Source of the DNA: Schoenoplectus triqueter
Taxonomy: Eukaryota; Streptophyta; Magnoliopsida; Poales; Cyperaceae
Reading direction: 5' to 3'
Assembly (NCBI GenBank): GCA_964058805.1
Contig: CAXKVV010001313.1
Span: 1 to 27,012, forward strand
Length of the DNA stretch: 27,012 nt
Shown: positions 1 through 10,790 of the stretch, piece by piece
Numbering within the stretch: position 1 is the stretch's first letter
How the letters are laid out: each line of letters begins with the position of its first letter
The notes under the pieces: generated by a model
The model's input: only the letters and a program-made list of their open reading frames with translations
Told to the model about the DNA's origin: nothing
The model's database searches: none
Program-made: the position numbers and the translations under genes

Positions 1-1244
1 GGAAACAGTTACTTGCTATTAAAATTATAATATATTAATTTGGTCAGGGGGAGAGGAAGTACCATTATATATTATTTTTGGCATGATAGGTCATGTCATC
101 TCAGCCTTTGAATGCCCTGTTGAGTACAAACAGTATGCAAGGATATTAAGATAACATCATTCTATGGATGAGAAATAGTTGCATCCCCTACCTACTTTCC
201 CTTCACAGTAGCTACTGCTGCTAATCTGTGCTTGATAATTTCCCAAATAATACAACCCGGATGATTTTTTTTCCCTTTTTATTTTGTGGAGTCCATCCCC
301 TTGCACAGGGCACTACCTGAAAAAACATTTTTTTTAAAGAATTAGTCACTAAAATAAATAATCTCATATTGTCTGGGACACAGGTCTGAAGCTTGGAACC
401 GATTGCAATTTATCAAATTTACACTATACGGCTCCTGAGAGAACTTGTTTTGTTGTTATCTTTATTAACAAAAATATTTGGTACCTTTATTCGTGTTTGA
501 TCGCTTTAATAAGATTATTTTGAACAATTTAATCGATTTTAAATAGTTTTTGGACCTCAAAAAACCGGAATATAACACAATTATGATATAGATCTTTAAA
601 ATCAATATGAAATATGTAGCATCTAATAAATTTCATTTATCTTTTTTTTTTGAAAACGAAAGTTTTAATTAAACCCGAATACCTGATAAATATATTATCA
701 AGGTCTGACCTCATCCAACTCATTACAAAGAAAATTATAATCAATTATAAAGAAGATGTTATCCTATATAAATATCCCTACATATTATCTCATGTTTGTA
801 GTGGTCTCCTTATAAAAATGAAAATAAATAAAGAAGAAGATGAAAAGTTATTGCCTAAATATGCATGTACTGTCCTGAACTGTAATATTCAGTTCTTTAT
901 TATTGGAAAAATTGGGTGGAAAAAAGTAGGACAACTTTTCAATAGGCCATAAATTTGTGTTGGTCCAGTTGAGGAATTTACCAGGCCTAGCAGAAGAATT
1001 TCTCATGGCTGCCTCCATTTCATCAAATTAGGTTTTTCTAAGCCCATATGACCTTGAAAACTGACAAGTACTTCAGTGCTTGTTGTTGGGCCATGATGTT
1101 AAATAAAAACATTTTTCCGAAAAAAAGGTATAAATTAAATTTAATGACTTAGATGTAAATACATAAATATTCCCAAGAGAAAAAGTGGTAGGCCTAATAT
1201 TAGTTTTGCAAACTAAAAGAAAAGGCTCTAAACTAAAAGGAACA
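1..1244. other. Intergenic DNA, no convincing gene
   Basis: AT-rich sequence without a supported gene. A 100-codon open frame at 650-952 has no ATG at its start (TTG), is Lys/Ile rich and resembles no family I know, so I do not call it. A T-run at 642-651 followed by a sequence whose reverse complement ends in TTTAATTAAAACTTTCG plus poly(A) could be the 3' end of a minus-strand retroposon, but no reverse-transcriptase motif is visible. Confidence 0.6.
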
Positions 1245-1362
1245 TTTTTTTTAGAGAGATGAGAGTTTAACTCTTAAATTTCATTTTGTGCTTATGATGG
1301 TTTGAACTCATGATTTTTTTTAGGTTATTCTATTTAGCTACCATTTGAGCTACTAGGCTATT
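1245..1362 (-). mobile_element. tRNA-derived SINE, copy 1
   Basis: Read on the minus strand this stretch begins with a degenerate tRNA-like head: a box A-like TAGCTCAAATGGTAGC (from 1336-1353) and a box B-like GAGTTCAAACC (from 1299-1309), the internal RNA polymerase III promoter layout of plant SINEs. It ends in a run of A (T-run at 1245-1252 on the plus strand). The order and spacing match two other copies in this window (7271-7396 and 19814-19948). I could not find a target-site duplication for this copy, so its borders are approximate. Confidence 0.6.
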
Positions 1363-1528
1363 TACAAATATATTTTCATTTTGCAACCCATGACCTCTTT
1401 GAGAACATTACTTTTTCAAAAGAAAAAAAAAGAAAAAGAATGTTTACAGAAGCATATTCCCATCTTTACAAACTGAGTCGGATTTGTTAAGTATTAATTT
1501 TGCTGTGAAAAAGTTGTGAAATATTTTA

Positions 1529-1632
1529 TTTTACAGTGGTAGGTACCCCCCCCCCCCTCACACACACAAAATGAAAATTAAAATTTTACAGTGATAGGTA
1601 CCCCCCCTCCTCAATACAATTAAAATTAAAAT
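1529..1632. repeat. Tandem duplication, 55-bp period, with C-runs
   Basis: Two adjacent units start TTTTACAGTG(G/A)TAGGTACC at 1529 and 1584, each followed by a run of C and then an A-rich tail. The C-runs differ in length, as expected for a homopolymer prone to slippage. No coding or promoter role is evident. Confidence 0.75.
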
Positions 1633-1639
1633 CAAAAGA

Positions 1640-3200
1640 AGAAGAGAAAAAAAAGGCCCTCCCTCCAATTCTTCAAACAAAGAGACAAACTGAGAGTGGG
1701 ACCAAGAAAATATCAACCAACCAATCAAATGGCGGTGTGTTACGCAAAGCAAAGGAAACTTCATCCACCCTCCCACCTCTCCGCTCCTCTCCTCTTGCCA
1801 CGCAACGTGCACGCATCTACAACTGTGACTCTTAACTTTCTTGACGGGATCGCCTTCTTCCTTGATTGATAACTCTATTACTTAAGACTCTATCAGAGCA
1901 GTCCAGATCAGATCTAACGGTCTATAATTGCCTCTAACCAGGACCCTCTAATGGGTGCAGTTGTGGCATATTTCCGATCACATGTGGTTTCTAGTTTCTA
2001 CCTTTTGATTTTTTTGTAGACCGAGGAACCCAAACGTGTTTTATGCACCCTACTCTTTTGGACTGTGGTAGTCGGTACATGGTATTTGTATTCTATCATT
2101 ATCTTGGATTTTGTCATCTCTCTCAAAATTGTGACGTCCTAGATATATTCTTAATTTATGGTGTAAAATCTCATGTTATTATAATATAATGTTTGTTTGA
2201 CAAGCTGAATCTATTGTTCTTATTATAATTTAATTGTTCTCAGAAAGAAATGAAAAAAAAATCCATTTTGAATTTTTTTTCCTTTTTGCAATGAGTTCAA
2301 TTTTGAATGATTTGGGAAAATGTCAATACTAAATATTTTCAATTGAGTTGTTACCAAAATTTTGAAATTGTTATATATGTACATTTTAAGTACATAAATA
2401 AGTTCCATCACAAATCTTTTATCAAGATACTTTTTGGATTCTTTTTCCTATCGCAAGGTAATAATTTGTATTAAACATATGTTTACTAACTTTGCTACGT
2501 AATGACTGAGGTGACGGAAATTTACTAGATAAGTCCATGAATATCATGTGAATAATTTTTTTCCTATAGAGAATTATTTGTTCTTACTTTATAATGTCAA
2601 TAAGCATAGCATTTGTATTATGGAACAAAATTAGCATTTTGTTCATTGACTGTATTTTAAGTATTGAATATTTGGATTGTCTATTTTGTTTTTTAGAAAT
2701 AATTCTTGTAATATCAAATTTTATTTAATTTTTCTTTTCTAAATATATATCATCAGTAAATTATGCAAACTCTTATTAGATATTACATATTACATATTAT
2801 TTTAGTTACCAACTATAATTTATATCTTAAATTGAAAACAAATTGGGTTAATGTACTATTGTAGAAAAAAATATATTTTATTGCTATCCGTTAGTGCTTG
2901 ATTCAGTTCAGCACTGCCTTGTTTCAGATCAGACTTTTCTTTAACCTTAACTGCAGTTTAGGAGGGGGGAGGGGAATAATTAATTTAGTATTAGCTGATT
3001 GGGAAAGTTATGGAGTCGCTTAACATTTCTAATCGCGTAACCAAACAGAAAACAGCTACAGCAGCGAATAACAAATCAGAGAATTATTTCTCAGGCAATA
3101 CTGTGAGGGACCACACCAACTTAGAAGAAGTTGAATCTCCGAGTGTCAAGGGCCGTCTCTCTCATACTTTTTTAACATTTTTCTCATTTTTTTCATGTTA
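1640..3200. other. Intergenic DNA upstream of the pheophytinase gene
   Basis: No gene is supported. From 1740 to 1960 the DNA is more GC- and pyrimidine-rich, with CCAATCAAAT near 1720, and looks promoter-like, but no coding exon follows it. 2040-2900 is AT-rich without features I recognise. A short frame at 3010-3297 overlaps the presumed promoter and 5' UTR of the downstream gene and has no family resemblance. Confidence 0.5.
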
Positions 3201-3204
3201 TATG

Positions 3205-3347
3205 TTTCTTCCCTTTATATTTCTTTCTAGAATTAGAATTTCTCGTTCTCCCAATAGCTGGAAGAAACTAATCCTTTCACATCCGCTCTCTCAATAGTAA
3301 ATAGAAGAATCTCGCAAAAGAGAGATCTCTCTAACCCTGAGTAGGAG
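3205..3347 (+). promoter_or_regulatory. PPH: Probable core promoter and first non-coding exon of PPH
   Basis: A TATA-like TTTATATTTC lies near 3214 and is followed by a pyrimidine-rich leader that would run to a splice donor at 3348. The transcription start is inferred, not seen. Confidence 0.4.
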
Positions 3348-3434
3348 GTAAGGTGCTTTTCAACTAAATATTTAGTACTAATCACTTACTAAACTGTTAA
3401 CTAATCATACAATTTTTTGGGTTCCATGTCTCAG
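3348..3434 (+). other. PPH: Probable 5'-UTR intron of PPH
   Basis: A good donor (GAG|GTAAGG at 3348) and a good acceptor (GTCTCAG ending at 3434) frame 87 bp. The segment contains a CTAAT branch-like motif (TTAACTAATC), and the acceptor sits 10 nt before the PPH start codon at 3445. An 87-bp intron is a normal short size for a plant. The call rests only on consensus sites; transcript evidence is not available here. Confidence 0.5.
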
Positions 3435-3444
3435 CTGTGGAAGG

Positions 3445-6400
3445 ATGGAATTGGTTTCATGCAGCCACTCTTCTATCTTTTGCCACCAAAAACCAGCCCT
3501 CAGCTTGAGATTTCTTGACACCAATTCCTTCAATTTCATACCTCGTAGGATCTCTCTACCTAGAAGAATTAAAAGCTTCACTTGTCAGAGCATAATTTCA
3601 ACTCACAATTCGTTAGTAGCAGATGGAGATTTTGGTACGGGAAGTGTCACTGAGAAATCAGGTGAAATTAGGAAATTGAAAATCCCGGGTTTGCCAGATG
3701 GGTCTGGAGGGAATGACGGATCCCAAATTAGTAGCTCCTTCTGGGATTATAGACCCAAATTATCAGTACACTATGAAACATCAGGAATGGAAAATACCCA
3801 TGCTCCAGCTGTGCTATTTTTGCCAGGATTTGGGGTTGGGTCATTTCATTTTGAGAAGCAATTGAGAGATTTGGGGTGTGATTACCGGGTTTGGGCTTTA
3901 GACTTCTTGGGGCAAGGCATGTCATTACCCCGTGAAGACCCGGCACCTAGTAGTGTGGAAGAGGGAAGGGTTTGGGGATTTGGAGAAGAGTCTCAACCAT
4001 GGGCCAGCGAGTTGGTGTACTCGGTTGATTTGTGGCGCGACCAAGTTCAGCATTTTGTTGAACAGGTATGGCTGATTGGATATTTGGCAAATAGATTTTG
4101 TAATTCAGGTACTTGTAATTAGTGCATTGTGAACCTTACTCCATAGAATATTAAGCTAGAGTGTTTTCCTTTTAACCAAAATGGTCAATAAGACGACAAT
4201 ACCTTGTTTCAGAACTCTGAAAATGTCTTTTTACCATGAAGTTAGGATTTTGATCAGATATATGCTCATAACATTGCAGTCAGTTAGCAATCACACATGT
4301 AAACAAATGTGTGGCTATTAGGCTTTCTAATGTGCTGATTCTATCTAGTATCAGTATGATCTCTATGAAAAGCTATGTAATGAAATCTCATAGTAGGCTC
4401 ATTGCATACTGCTTTTTTTAAAATAAAATAAAAAAACTAACTTGATTACCCACACCCATGGAATGAGTTACTAATATCATGGTTATACTTATACCCTGCC
4501 GGTCAATAGTAACTATCTATGAAAAGCTATCTTGTAATTTGTGCAGTGTGAACCTTACTCCATAGAATAATAAGTTAGGGTGCTTTCCTTTTAACCAAAA
4601 TGGTCAATAGGGCTGGTAGTGCTGTTGGCTAGGAAAAGAGTCTGAGGGCTGTTGTCTACCCAAAGGTCGAGAGTTTGATACCCGCTCACGACTTTGTAGC
4701 CACTACAAATGTTTCTCAAAAAAAAAAAAACTTTTCTCATGTGTTATATTTTAGCAAATTTGAATCTTACATTTCAAATTTCATTATATTTTATAGGTGA
4801 TACGTGAGCCAGTTTATATAGTGGGGAACTCCTTAGGTGGCTTTGTGGCTCTTTATTTTGCAGCCTGCTGCCCTCATTTAATAAAAGGAATTACATTGCT
4901 AAATGCAACTCCTTTTTGGGGTTTTCTGCCAAATCCTGAAAGGTCACCTCGGCTTTCAAAGATTTTCCCATGGACTGGGACGTTTCCTCTTCCAGTTTCT
5001 GTAAAGAAGCTCACTGAAATAGTGTAAGTCCAGTTCGCCTTCTTTTGTTTTTCAAATCAGCATGCTGCAGGCGCCTAGACCACTAAGGGTAACATGAGAA
5101 TTCTTTCATTTTCGGTTATTTTAATTTCTTTCTTATTATTATCTTTCAATTTCTGATTAGTTTTTAATCTTATAGCTCCTAAGTTTTAATCTTCTATCTT
5201 CCAACCCCAGTCATTCTGTTTTGAGCTCTGGCAAAATAAATGCTTGGTCACAGTTATAACACATAGTCTTTTTTTCTGATACAGATGGCAAAAGTTCAGC
5301 GACCCAAGAAGCATAGAAAAGATATTGAAGCAAGTGTATGTCGACCAATCAACAGATGTTAACAAAGTGTTCTCTCGCATTATTGAGATAACACAACACC
5401 CGGCAGCCGCAGCATCGTTCGCCTCAATTATGTTCGCTCCCACAGGCCTACTTTCCTTTGAAGAGGCATTATCCAGGTAAATCGCTAACAGTTGCACACT
5501 AGTACCCTTTGATTATAATTTAAGAGATGTTTTTACTTCTAAATTTAGCAAAACGGATGGTTAATATATTCATTTTTAATTCTAATAGACCTGTTCATAT
5601 CTTTTTTTTCGTTTTGTTAATTTCTGATGTGATCTGGCCTCTGGAGTATCTTATATTTTCATTTTGATCTTTAAGGTTAGATATTATCGATTATTTCCTT
5701 TACATGATGACAACTACTACTTTGGTCTGCTGTTCCTTTGCTTAAAGATTAAAAAGTGATTGCCTTTGTGGATCACAATTTTCTTAATGCTTTCCTGTAG
5801 TTTGGTCCTGGATATTTTAGGCTATTCAATTATCCATTGTGTCCCTAACCTATAAAACCAAAAGTCCAAATTTGGTGAGTCCTTTGCTGATGTATAATTT
5901 ACACCACCTTTTGGTGGCAGGTCTCAGTAGGATCAAGATGTTTTATGAAACAAAATGTTTTTTTTTGAAGACCAAAGTGGAAATGCAACTTACTTTAGGC
6001 ACTAATGGTATACAATTTAATAATTCCTGTTCTGTGAATCTATTCCTAACAACTCATCTTATGTCATTCAATTTATACTTTTGAAGTGGCCGGACAAACA
6101 TGTTGTTACTACTAGTTTTTGGTTTCTTTCTTTTTCATTGTCCTTTACAACTGTTTGGTACTTGGTATTCTTACTCTACTGGCCAAGGAACTTGTCATAT
6201 ATATCACAGTGTACTTCTTGGGACCATGAATTTTGCAGATGGTACCAGGGTGCCACCACCATGGTATTCTGACCGCTGTTTGTTGTGCACTAATAACGAC
6301 TTTACTTTGCCCAGGTGTCAAATACAAGGCATCCCAATATGCCTTATGTATGGCAAAGAAGATCCTTGGGTAACACCTATTTGGGGTCTCCAAGTCAAAC

Positions 6401-7036
6401 GTAAGGTACCTGATGCGCCATATTACGAAATTAGCCCTGCTGGTCACTGCCCCCATGATGAGGTCCCCGAGGTAATGCAGCATGCACCATTTTCAGTTTC
6501 AACTCCCTTTTTTACCTAATTGGTCACTAAATTAATCTCAAAGTAAATGACTGGCTACCAAGAGAAAAAAAATGAAAAGAACAATAAATTGACAAACTGC
6601 TTTATGTAAGCTTCTTTTATTCAGTATGGGTTTGTGTATCATGTCCTTTTCATGAAATATACCTTCTCCGATATAAAATCTTCCAATATATAGTAATTTC
6701 TTGCCTCAAGTTTTTATATTTAGATTTGGAAGAGTGATTTTGATTTAAAAATTTATATAAGGTCTCTCCTAAAGTTGGTCATCTTTTCTTTAGGTTATTA
6801 ATTTCTTGCTACGGGGTTGGATTAAAAACCTCGAGTCAGAAGGATCAATTGCACTGCCTTTCATTGAAGAGCCTGAATTTGAAGAATTGGGTGTGTCTAG
6901 AGAATTGGAGTACCCGAGAGAAGGATTGCGTAAATCGGTACAAGTTCGATTTTTCGGGTCTAAATTTTCTCTCTGGAATCAGTTGAGCTCTTTTGTGAAG
7001 TTACATTTGGCAAATCTTCCAATTGTGTCCAGATAG
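3445..7036 (+). CDS. PPH: Pheophytinase, chloroplast alpha/beta hydrolase (5 exons)
   Basis: Coding exons are 3445-4065, 4797-5023, 5285-5476, 6315-6471 and 6794-7036. All introns are GT-AG and phases join to a 479-residue protein, close to the roughly 480 of plant pheophytinases. The family removes phytol from pheophytin to give pheophorbide during leaf senescence, in the chloroplast. Residues 1 to about 50 are rich in Ser, Arg and Lys with few acids, as in a transit peptide. The hydrolase fold follows: LPGFGVGSF (126-134, oxyanion-hole loop), DFLGQG (153-158), nucleophile elbow GNSLGG with Ser219, Asp363 in KEDPW and His391 in AGHCPHDE, the likely catalytic triad. The block TPFWGFLPNPERSP after the elbow is typical of PPH rather than generic hydrolases. 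No frameshift or internal stop is seen. It converges with the transporter gene downstream. Confidence 0.95.
4113..4609. repeat. 78-bp direct repeat pair inside PPH intron 1
   Basis: 4113-4190 and 4532-4609 are two 78-bp direct copies that differ at 6 positions by my count. The core GTGAACCTTACTCCATAGAA is identical in both. A shorter shared stretch, CTATGAAAAGCTAT, lies near 4365 and again near 4517. The pair points to a local duplication of about 0.4 kb followed by rearrangement. The second copy abuts a SINE-like sequence at 4610. Confidence 0.8.
4610..4730 (+). mobile_element. SINE-like retroposon in PPH intron 1
   Basis: A box B-like GAGTTTGATACCC (4671-4683) lies downstream of a degenerate box A-like segment. 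The sequence ends in CACTACAAATGTTTCTC and then a 13-A run at 4718-4730. It is in the same direction as PPH. No target-site duplication was found, and the sequence does not clearly match the other SINE copies in the window, so it may be another family or an old fragment. Confidence 0.45.
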
Positions 7037-7255
7037 GTATTTGTTTTCCTTTTGGGAACGCTAATATATTGTTTATTCTTTATTTAATTGTTGGGGGCGT
7101 GCATGATGTGCATATTTGTAACGATAGGTAAATTTTTATTGCGCTTGAAGATTTCTTCGCAAGTCAGTTTGTAAATATTAATATCAACAACTAAATGTAG
7201 ACCTCAATTGTCCGTTTTAAATGCAAAAGATTTACATTGTCTTACAATACAGTGG

Positions 7256-7411
7256 CGTTCCATTCACTATATTTTTTTTAGAGAAAAATGAGAGGCAGCT
7301 CACAAATTTTATTTTGTGTCCTTAGTAATTTAAACGCATATTTTTTTAAAGGTCATTCTAAGTTAGCTACTACCATTTAACTACTAGATTAGTTTCCGTT
7401 CCATGCACTAT
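7256..7411 (-). mobile_element. SINE copy 2 with 15-bp target-site duplication
   Basis: The element proper is 7271-7396, flanked by CGTTCCATTCACTAT (7256-7270) and CGTTCCATGCACTAT (7397-7411), which match at 14 of 15 positions. On the plus strand it starts with the T-run (7272-7279), so the element lies on the minus strand with its poly(A) tail on the left. A decayed tRNA-like head sits on the right (AGCTACTACCATTTAACTAC). The sequence parallels copy 1, including the TTTTATTTTGTG segment just inside the tail. The long TSD and A-tail indicate target-primed insertion by LINE machinery. It lies about 230 bp beyond the PPH stop codon, perhaps within or near its 3' UTR. Confidence 0.8.
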
Positions 7412-7706
7412 TTGAACGATTCTAACTGAGCGGATAAAAGTTCATAGAGAGAAATCATGGGTTTGAAATATAGGTTATAAAATTACAGGTGTGCTACATG
7501 ACGTGCGAATCCCAACACTTGTAAGTTGCAGCTTAGCTTCTACGTTCTTCTTCTCATTAATTATTTTTCAATTGAATATCCAAGTAACCATCTTCTCATA
7601 TTTAATGAACTCGATATCCAACGCATTATTTCATGAAATTTCGTGAACTGATCTGATTGGAACATGAAAAGATATTTGCCATGCGTTCCATTTGAATAGT
7701 GCCATA

Positions 7707-8058
7707 CATTTTAGCAATGTTTTTAAATGTAAATTTTTTCATACATGCGGAAATCATGACATATGGTGTATATATAGATTTTTTTATTTTTAAAATAAAA
7801 AATATAATAAAACACCTACTTATAATACAAGTCGGTCGTATGTCGGTAATTGAGCGGTGAAAACTTTAACTATATGTCTATATAAAAGTAAATTTTATTT
7901 TCAATATTTTTTATCACTTGATAATTCATATTAATTATCTTTGACATATTATATCATTGTTTATACGATCAAATCACATGAAAATGACTGCATGAAGATT
8001 TTTCATGCAGAAGCCCGCTGTATAGACATAAGACGCATTTAAAAACATTGCATTTTAG
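7707..8058. mobile_element. hAT-type MITE with perfect 8-bp TSD
   Basis: The element spans 7715-8050 (336 bp). Its ends are a perfect 15-bp terminal inverted repeat, CAATGTTTTTAAATG on the left and CATTTAAAAACATTG on the right. It is flanked by identical 8-bp direct repeats CATTTTAG at 7707-7714 and 8051-8058. An 8-bp TSD and CA(A/G)TG-type ends are hallmarks of the hAT superfamily. There is no coding capacity, so it would have moved with a transposase supplied elsewhere. An internal hairpin CTGCATGAA/TTCATGCAG lies at 7989-8010. The perfect TSD suggests a fairly recent insertion. Confidence 0.88.
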
Positions 8059-8806
8059 CATGTTCTAACTTTCAATTAAATTGTTGACCTGTTGAGTTTT
8101 AGCCTAGCCATCATACAAAACTTGTTGAAAGTTCTCTTTTCTTTAGATATCTACCAGTCCAGAATCTATCTCTTTTTATTTTGTTTTTGTTTAAATACAT
8201 GATTTCTCAATTTTCAAAGTGGACCCAAAACCAAAGGTTAAGATAGAAATGTCCATTTGCGAAAAGTTCATTTTTTTTTCTTGGCAAGAAGTCAACATCC
8301 CTTTCTGTTTTGAAAGATACTTGGTGAGAAATTTGTTATAAGAATCGCAGTGATGCAAGATGTATTATGTAACTAAAAGAAAGAAAAAGAGATCCTTCAA
8401 ATATAAGAAAAGGGAACATTGCGTGCTTATGCAAAATTGATTTTGTACATCGAATTGTAAAGTATTCCTTTTTAATTAGAAAAAAAGTAAATGCTGGATT
8501 TTTTTATCTCAATTAAGTACTTAATATAATTTGTGTTCCTCCAATTTAGTCACCCTTTCCAAAAAAAATCATGAAATACAGAATATTGATATGCCCATAG
8601 TTGAAACAAAAATAAAAGTAATGTATCACTTCGTATGTTCAAAAAATTGACTCATCAAGACCAGTCAAACCTAAATATTTAGGCGTTTCTGAATAGAGAC
8701 TGTTCTCAGTTTCCAATTATCTTAACTAATAATACATCAAATAACTTCATTACTGAGAATAACAAAATTCTAAATGGATATCAATTGTGCCAGAAACACA
8801 AATTGA
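8059..8806. other. Spacer between convergent genes
   Basis: AT-rich spacer downstream of the transporter stop codon; its right part probably holds the transporter's 3' UTR. I see no further gene, RNA or repeat in it. Confidence 0.6.
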
Positions 8807-9910
8807 TTAGGCATTCGAAGCGTTGGCCCGATCCTCTTCCCGTTCGTTGCCGTCAATGTCCCTAAGCAAAGCACCAGCCTCCTCATCAGTTTCCTCTGCC
8901 ACTGCAGGCTTCTTCTCTCCTTGAGCCTCTCTCGCCTTCAGACCTTGCAACTTGACATGGTTATAATATGCCACCCCGAGAAATGCGATGCTGTATCCAA
9001 ACAAATTGATCGGCGTCACTGTGTCCTTGATCACAGACCAAGAGAAAGCAATCAACAACCAATCCTTCACCACTCCGGCCACATTCATCGTTAGGGCTGA
9101 GGTCTTTCCGACAAGCAAGAACACAGCAAGGTTGAGTGCAAATGCACACAGAGAGTTTGTGCCGAATGTTAGCAAATCTGGCTGGAAAGAACTCATGGAA
9201 CGAAGACGGGGCAACTCAACGATTGACCATGGTATGGTAAGGAAGACAAAGCAACACGGTGCAACATAATACAGAGATGTAATGGGGTTTAGAGAAATTC
9301 CTTTTGATGTGAGCAAGATTTGAATGAGTACAAGCCGGGTTGCCTCTGCTGCAACAGCAGCAAGCTGCAGTGTCACACCCCATACATCAAACCTTGCCTC
9401 GCCATAAGCCGCCACAGCCACACCGAGCGAGATTGAGAGCATATTGAGCATCGTTGAATTCTTGTAATTATCTTTCTTGAAAAGAATGCCAGTTGAGTAA
9501 ACAGCAACTGGCATGAGCGCCTTGAGCATCTGAATAAACGATACTGACAAGTAAATGTATGCCGAATTGGAGAACCACAGAGAAAGGGCATACAACGCGC
9601 CGATCGGAACCACCGACTTGAAGTACAGAGAAGGTGTCATCGAAGGGGATGAAGGCGGATTGACAAGACGAAATACACGCACGAGAGCGAATGCAAGGGA
9701 GGAGCAGAATCCCATGTGTACCATGGTAAGAGAGATCGGGAACGGCCAATCATACATCTTCGGGTCTAGTATGTACTTGTTGAACACAATCACTGTGAAG
9801 CTCAGGAAAATCCATATTGACACATAGAAGTATGAGAGGAGAACTTTTCTGAGCACACTTTCCGATGCAACCGGCTGAGCAGCGGTGGCACCAGGGTTCT
9901 GGGCACCCAT
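8807..9910 (-). CDS. TPT/NST-family sugar-phosphate/phosphate translocator-like protein
   Basis: An intronless frame encodes 367 residues, close to the roughly 350 usual for this plant subfamily. It is hydrophobic throughout with about ten membrane segments, beginning with 26-48 and 56-78. Family blocks are clear: NKYILD (44-49), [12 protein letters not shown] (55-66), [20 protein letters not shown] (114-133), [16 protein letters not shown] (189-204), [15 protein letters not shown] (250-264) and [17 protein letters not shown] (268-284). These resemble the Arabidopsis 'probable sugar phosphate/phosphate translocator' proteins such as At4g32390. The substrate cannot be read from sequence, and such proteins are mostly endomembrane rather than plastid envelope. 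The N- and C-terminal tails are hydrophilic, the latter acidic (EETDEEAG). I chose the ATG at 9908-9910 because MGAQNP aligns with family starts. The frame stays open upstream to an ATG at 10034-10036, adding 42 residues that look like translated pyrimidine-rich leader. Confidence 0.93.
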   Translation of the reverse strand: MGAQNPGATAAQPVASESVLRKVLLSYFYVSIWIFLSFTVIVFNKYILDPKMYDWPFPISLTMVHMGFCSSLAFALVRVFRLVNPPSSPSMTPSLYFKSVVPIGALYALSLWFSNSAYIYLSVSFIQMLKALMPVAVYSTGILFKKDNYKNSTMLNMLSISLGVAVAAYGEARFDVWGVTLQLAAVAAEATRLVLIQILLTSKGISLNPITSLYYVAPCCFVFLTIPWSIVELPRLRSMSSFQPDLLTFGTNSLCAFALNLAVFLLVGKTSALTMNVAGVVKDWLLIAFSWSVIKDTVTPINLFGYSIAFLGVAYYNHVKLQGLKAREAQGEKKPAVAEETDEEAGALLRDIDGNEREEDRANASNA

Positions 9911-10790
9911 TATTGGTAGATGAAAATTGAGGAGAAAAAGAGAAAGAAAGACAGAGGAGGGAAATATGGATGATGATGTGAGGAGATAGGAGGAGGGAGT
10001 TCTGAACGATTTGGTGCGATTAATAATGTGGTTCAAGGACCGGTGCGTTAATTAAAGTGGTTCAATTCGTAAAAGTGGTGGGAATTATTGGCGTCGGAAG
10101 CGCTGAAATTGTCAATTGGACAGTGAAATCCGGGATGAAATTTTCCTTCTGATGGTTTTTGTAATGGAGCTGCGATGATTAACTCATTGACATTGTATTC
10201 CTGTACTTTCTGGATGGATAGAAATATGGGAAGCTATGTTGCAAAAGAAATTAAGATATATCGGTCCTAACTATCGTTCAAAAAATTATCCTAATAAAAA
10301 AATATCCCGAAAACAATTAACTGGTCAACTGAGGTGACACCAATTAACCATTCATTTTTTTATTAACAATATCCCACAAACAATTTCGGCTTCATCACCT
10401 ATAACATGAACGGAATTTGCTCCGATAATATAGTCCTTAAATAAATAATTAATAATATAAAATTCTATATTAAAGAAAATTTAGACATGATATTTTTAAA
10501 TACTAAGTAATAATGATAATTATTATAATAATATAATAATATAATTAAATACATAATAATTTATAAATTATCATATAAAAATATTTGAATCATTTTAAGA
10601 GTTAAATTTCACTTTAAATACATTACACACATTATTTTAAATGAGAAAAGAGAAACTATTTTATATAAACCCTTGGATTCAAGAAGATGAAAAAATTTAA
10701 ATAAAATCAGTGGTAGAGAAAATTGATGATGTGATATACTTGAAATGTTTGAAAGTTTTACCCTCTTTTTTGTATTAAGAATTTATTTTT
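9911..10790. other. 5' region of the transporter gene and AT-rich intergenic DNA
   Basis: 9911-10036 is probably 5' UTR on the minus strand. Beyond it I see no TATA box I would defend and no gene. Two similar segments, AATATCCCGAAAACAATT near 10310 and AATATCCCACAAACAATT near 10370, form an imperfect direct repeat of unknown origin. Confidence 0.5.

Noticed and set aside
650..952. 100-codon open frame near the left end
   Set aside because: It starts at TTG, not ATG, is dominated by Lys/Ile/Tyr as expected from AT-rich DNA, has no splice or promoter context and resembles no family I know.
3010..3297. 95-codon frame starting with ATG upstream of PPH
   Set aside because: It overlaps the probable PPH promoter and leader, and its C-terminal half is translated pyrimidine-rich DNA. 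A uORF role cannot be excluded, but nothing supports a protein.
6100..6519. 139-codon frame in PPH intron 3 and exon 4
   Set aside because: Only the part from 6315 onward is coding; the upstream part is intron sequence read through the acceptor.
8988..9827. Several plus-strand frames opposite the transporter gene
   Set aside because: Shadows of the minus-strand coding sequence, with no family similarity of their own.
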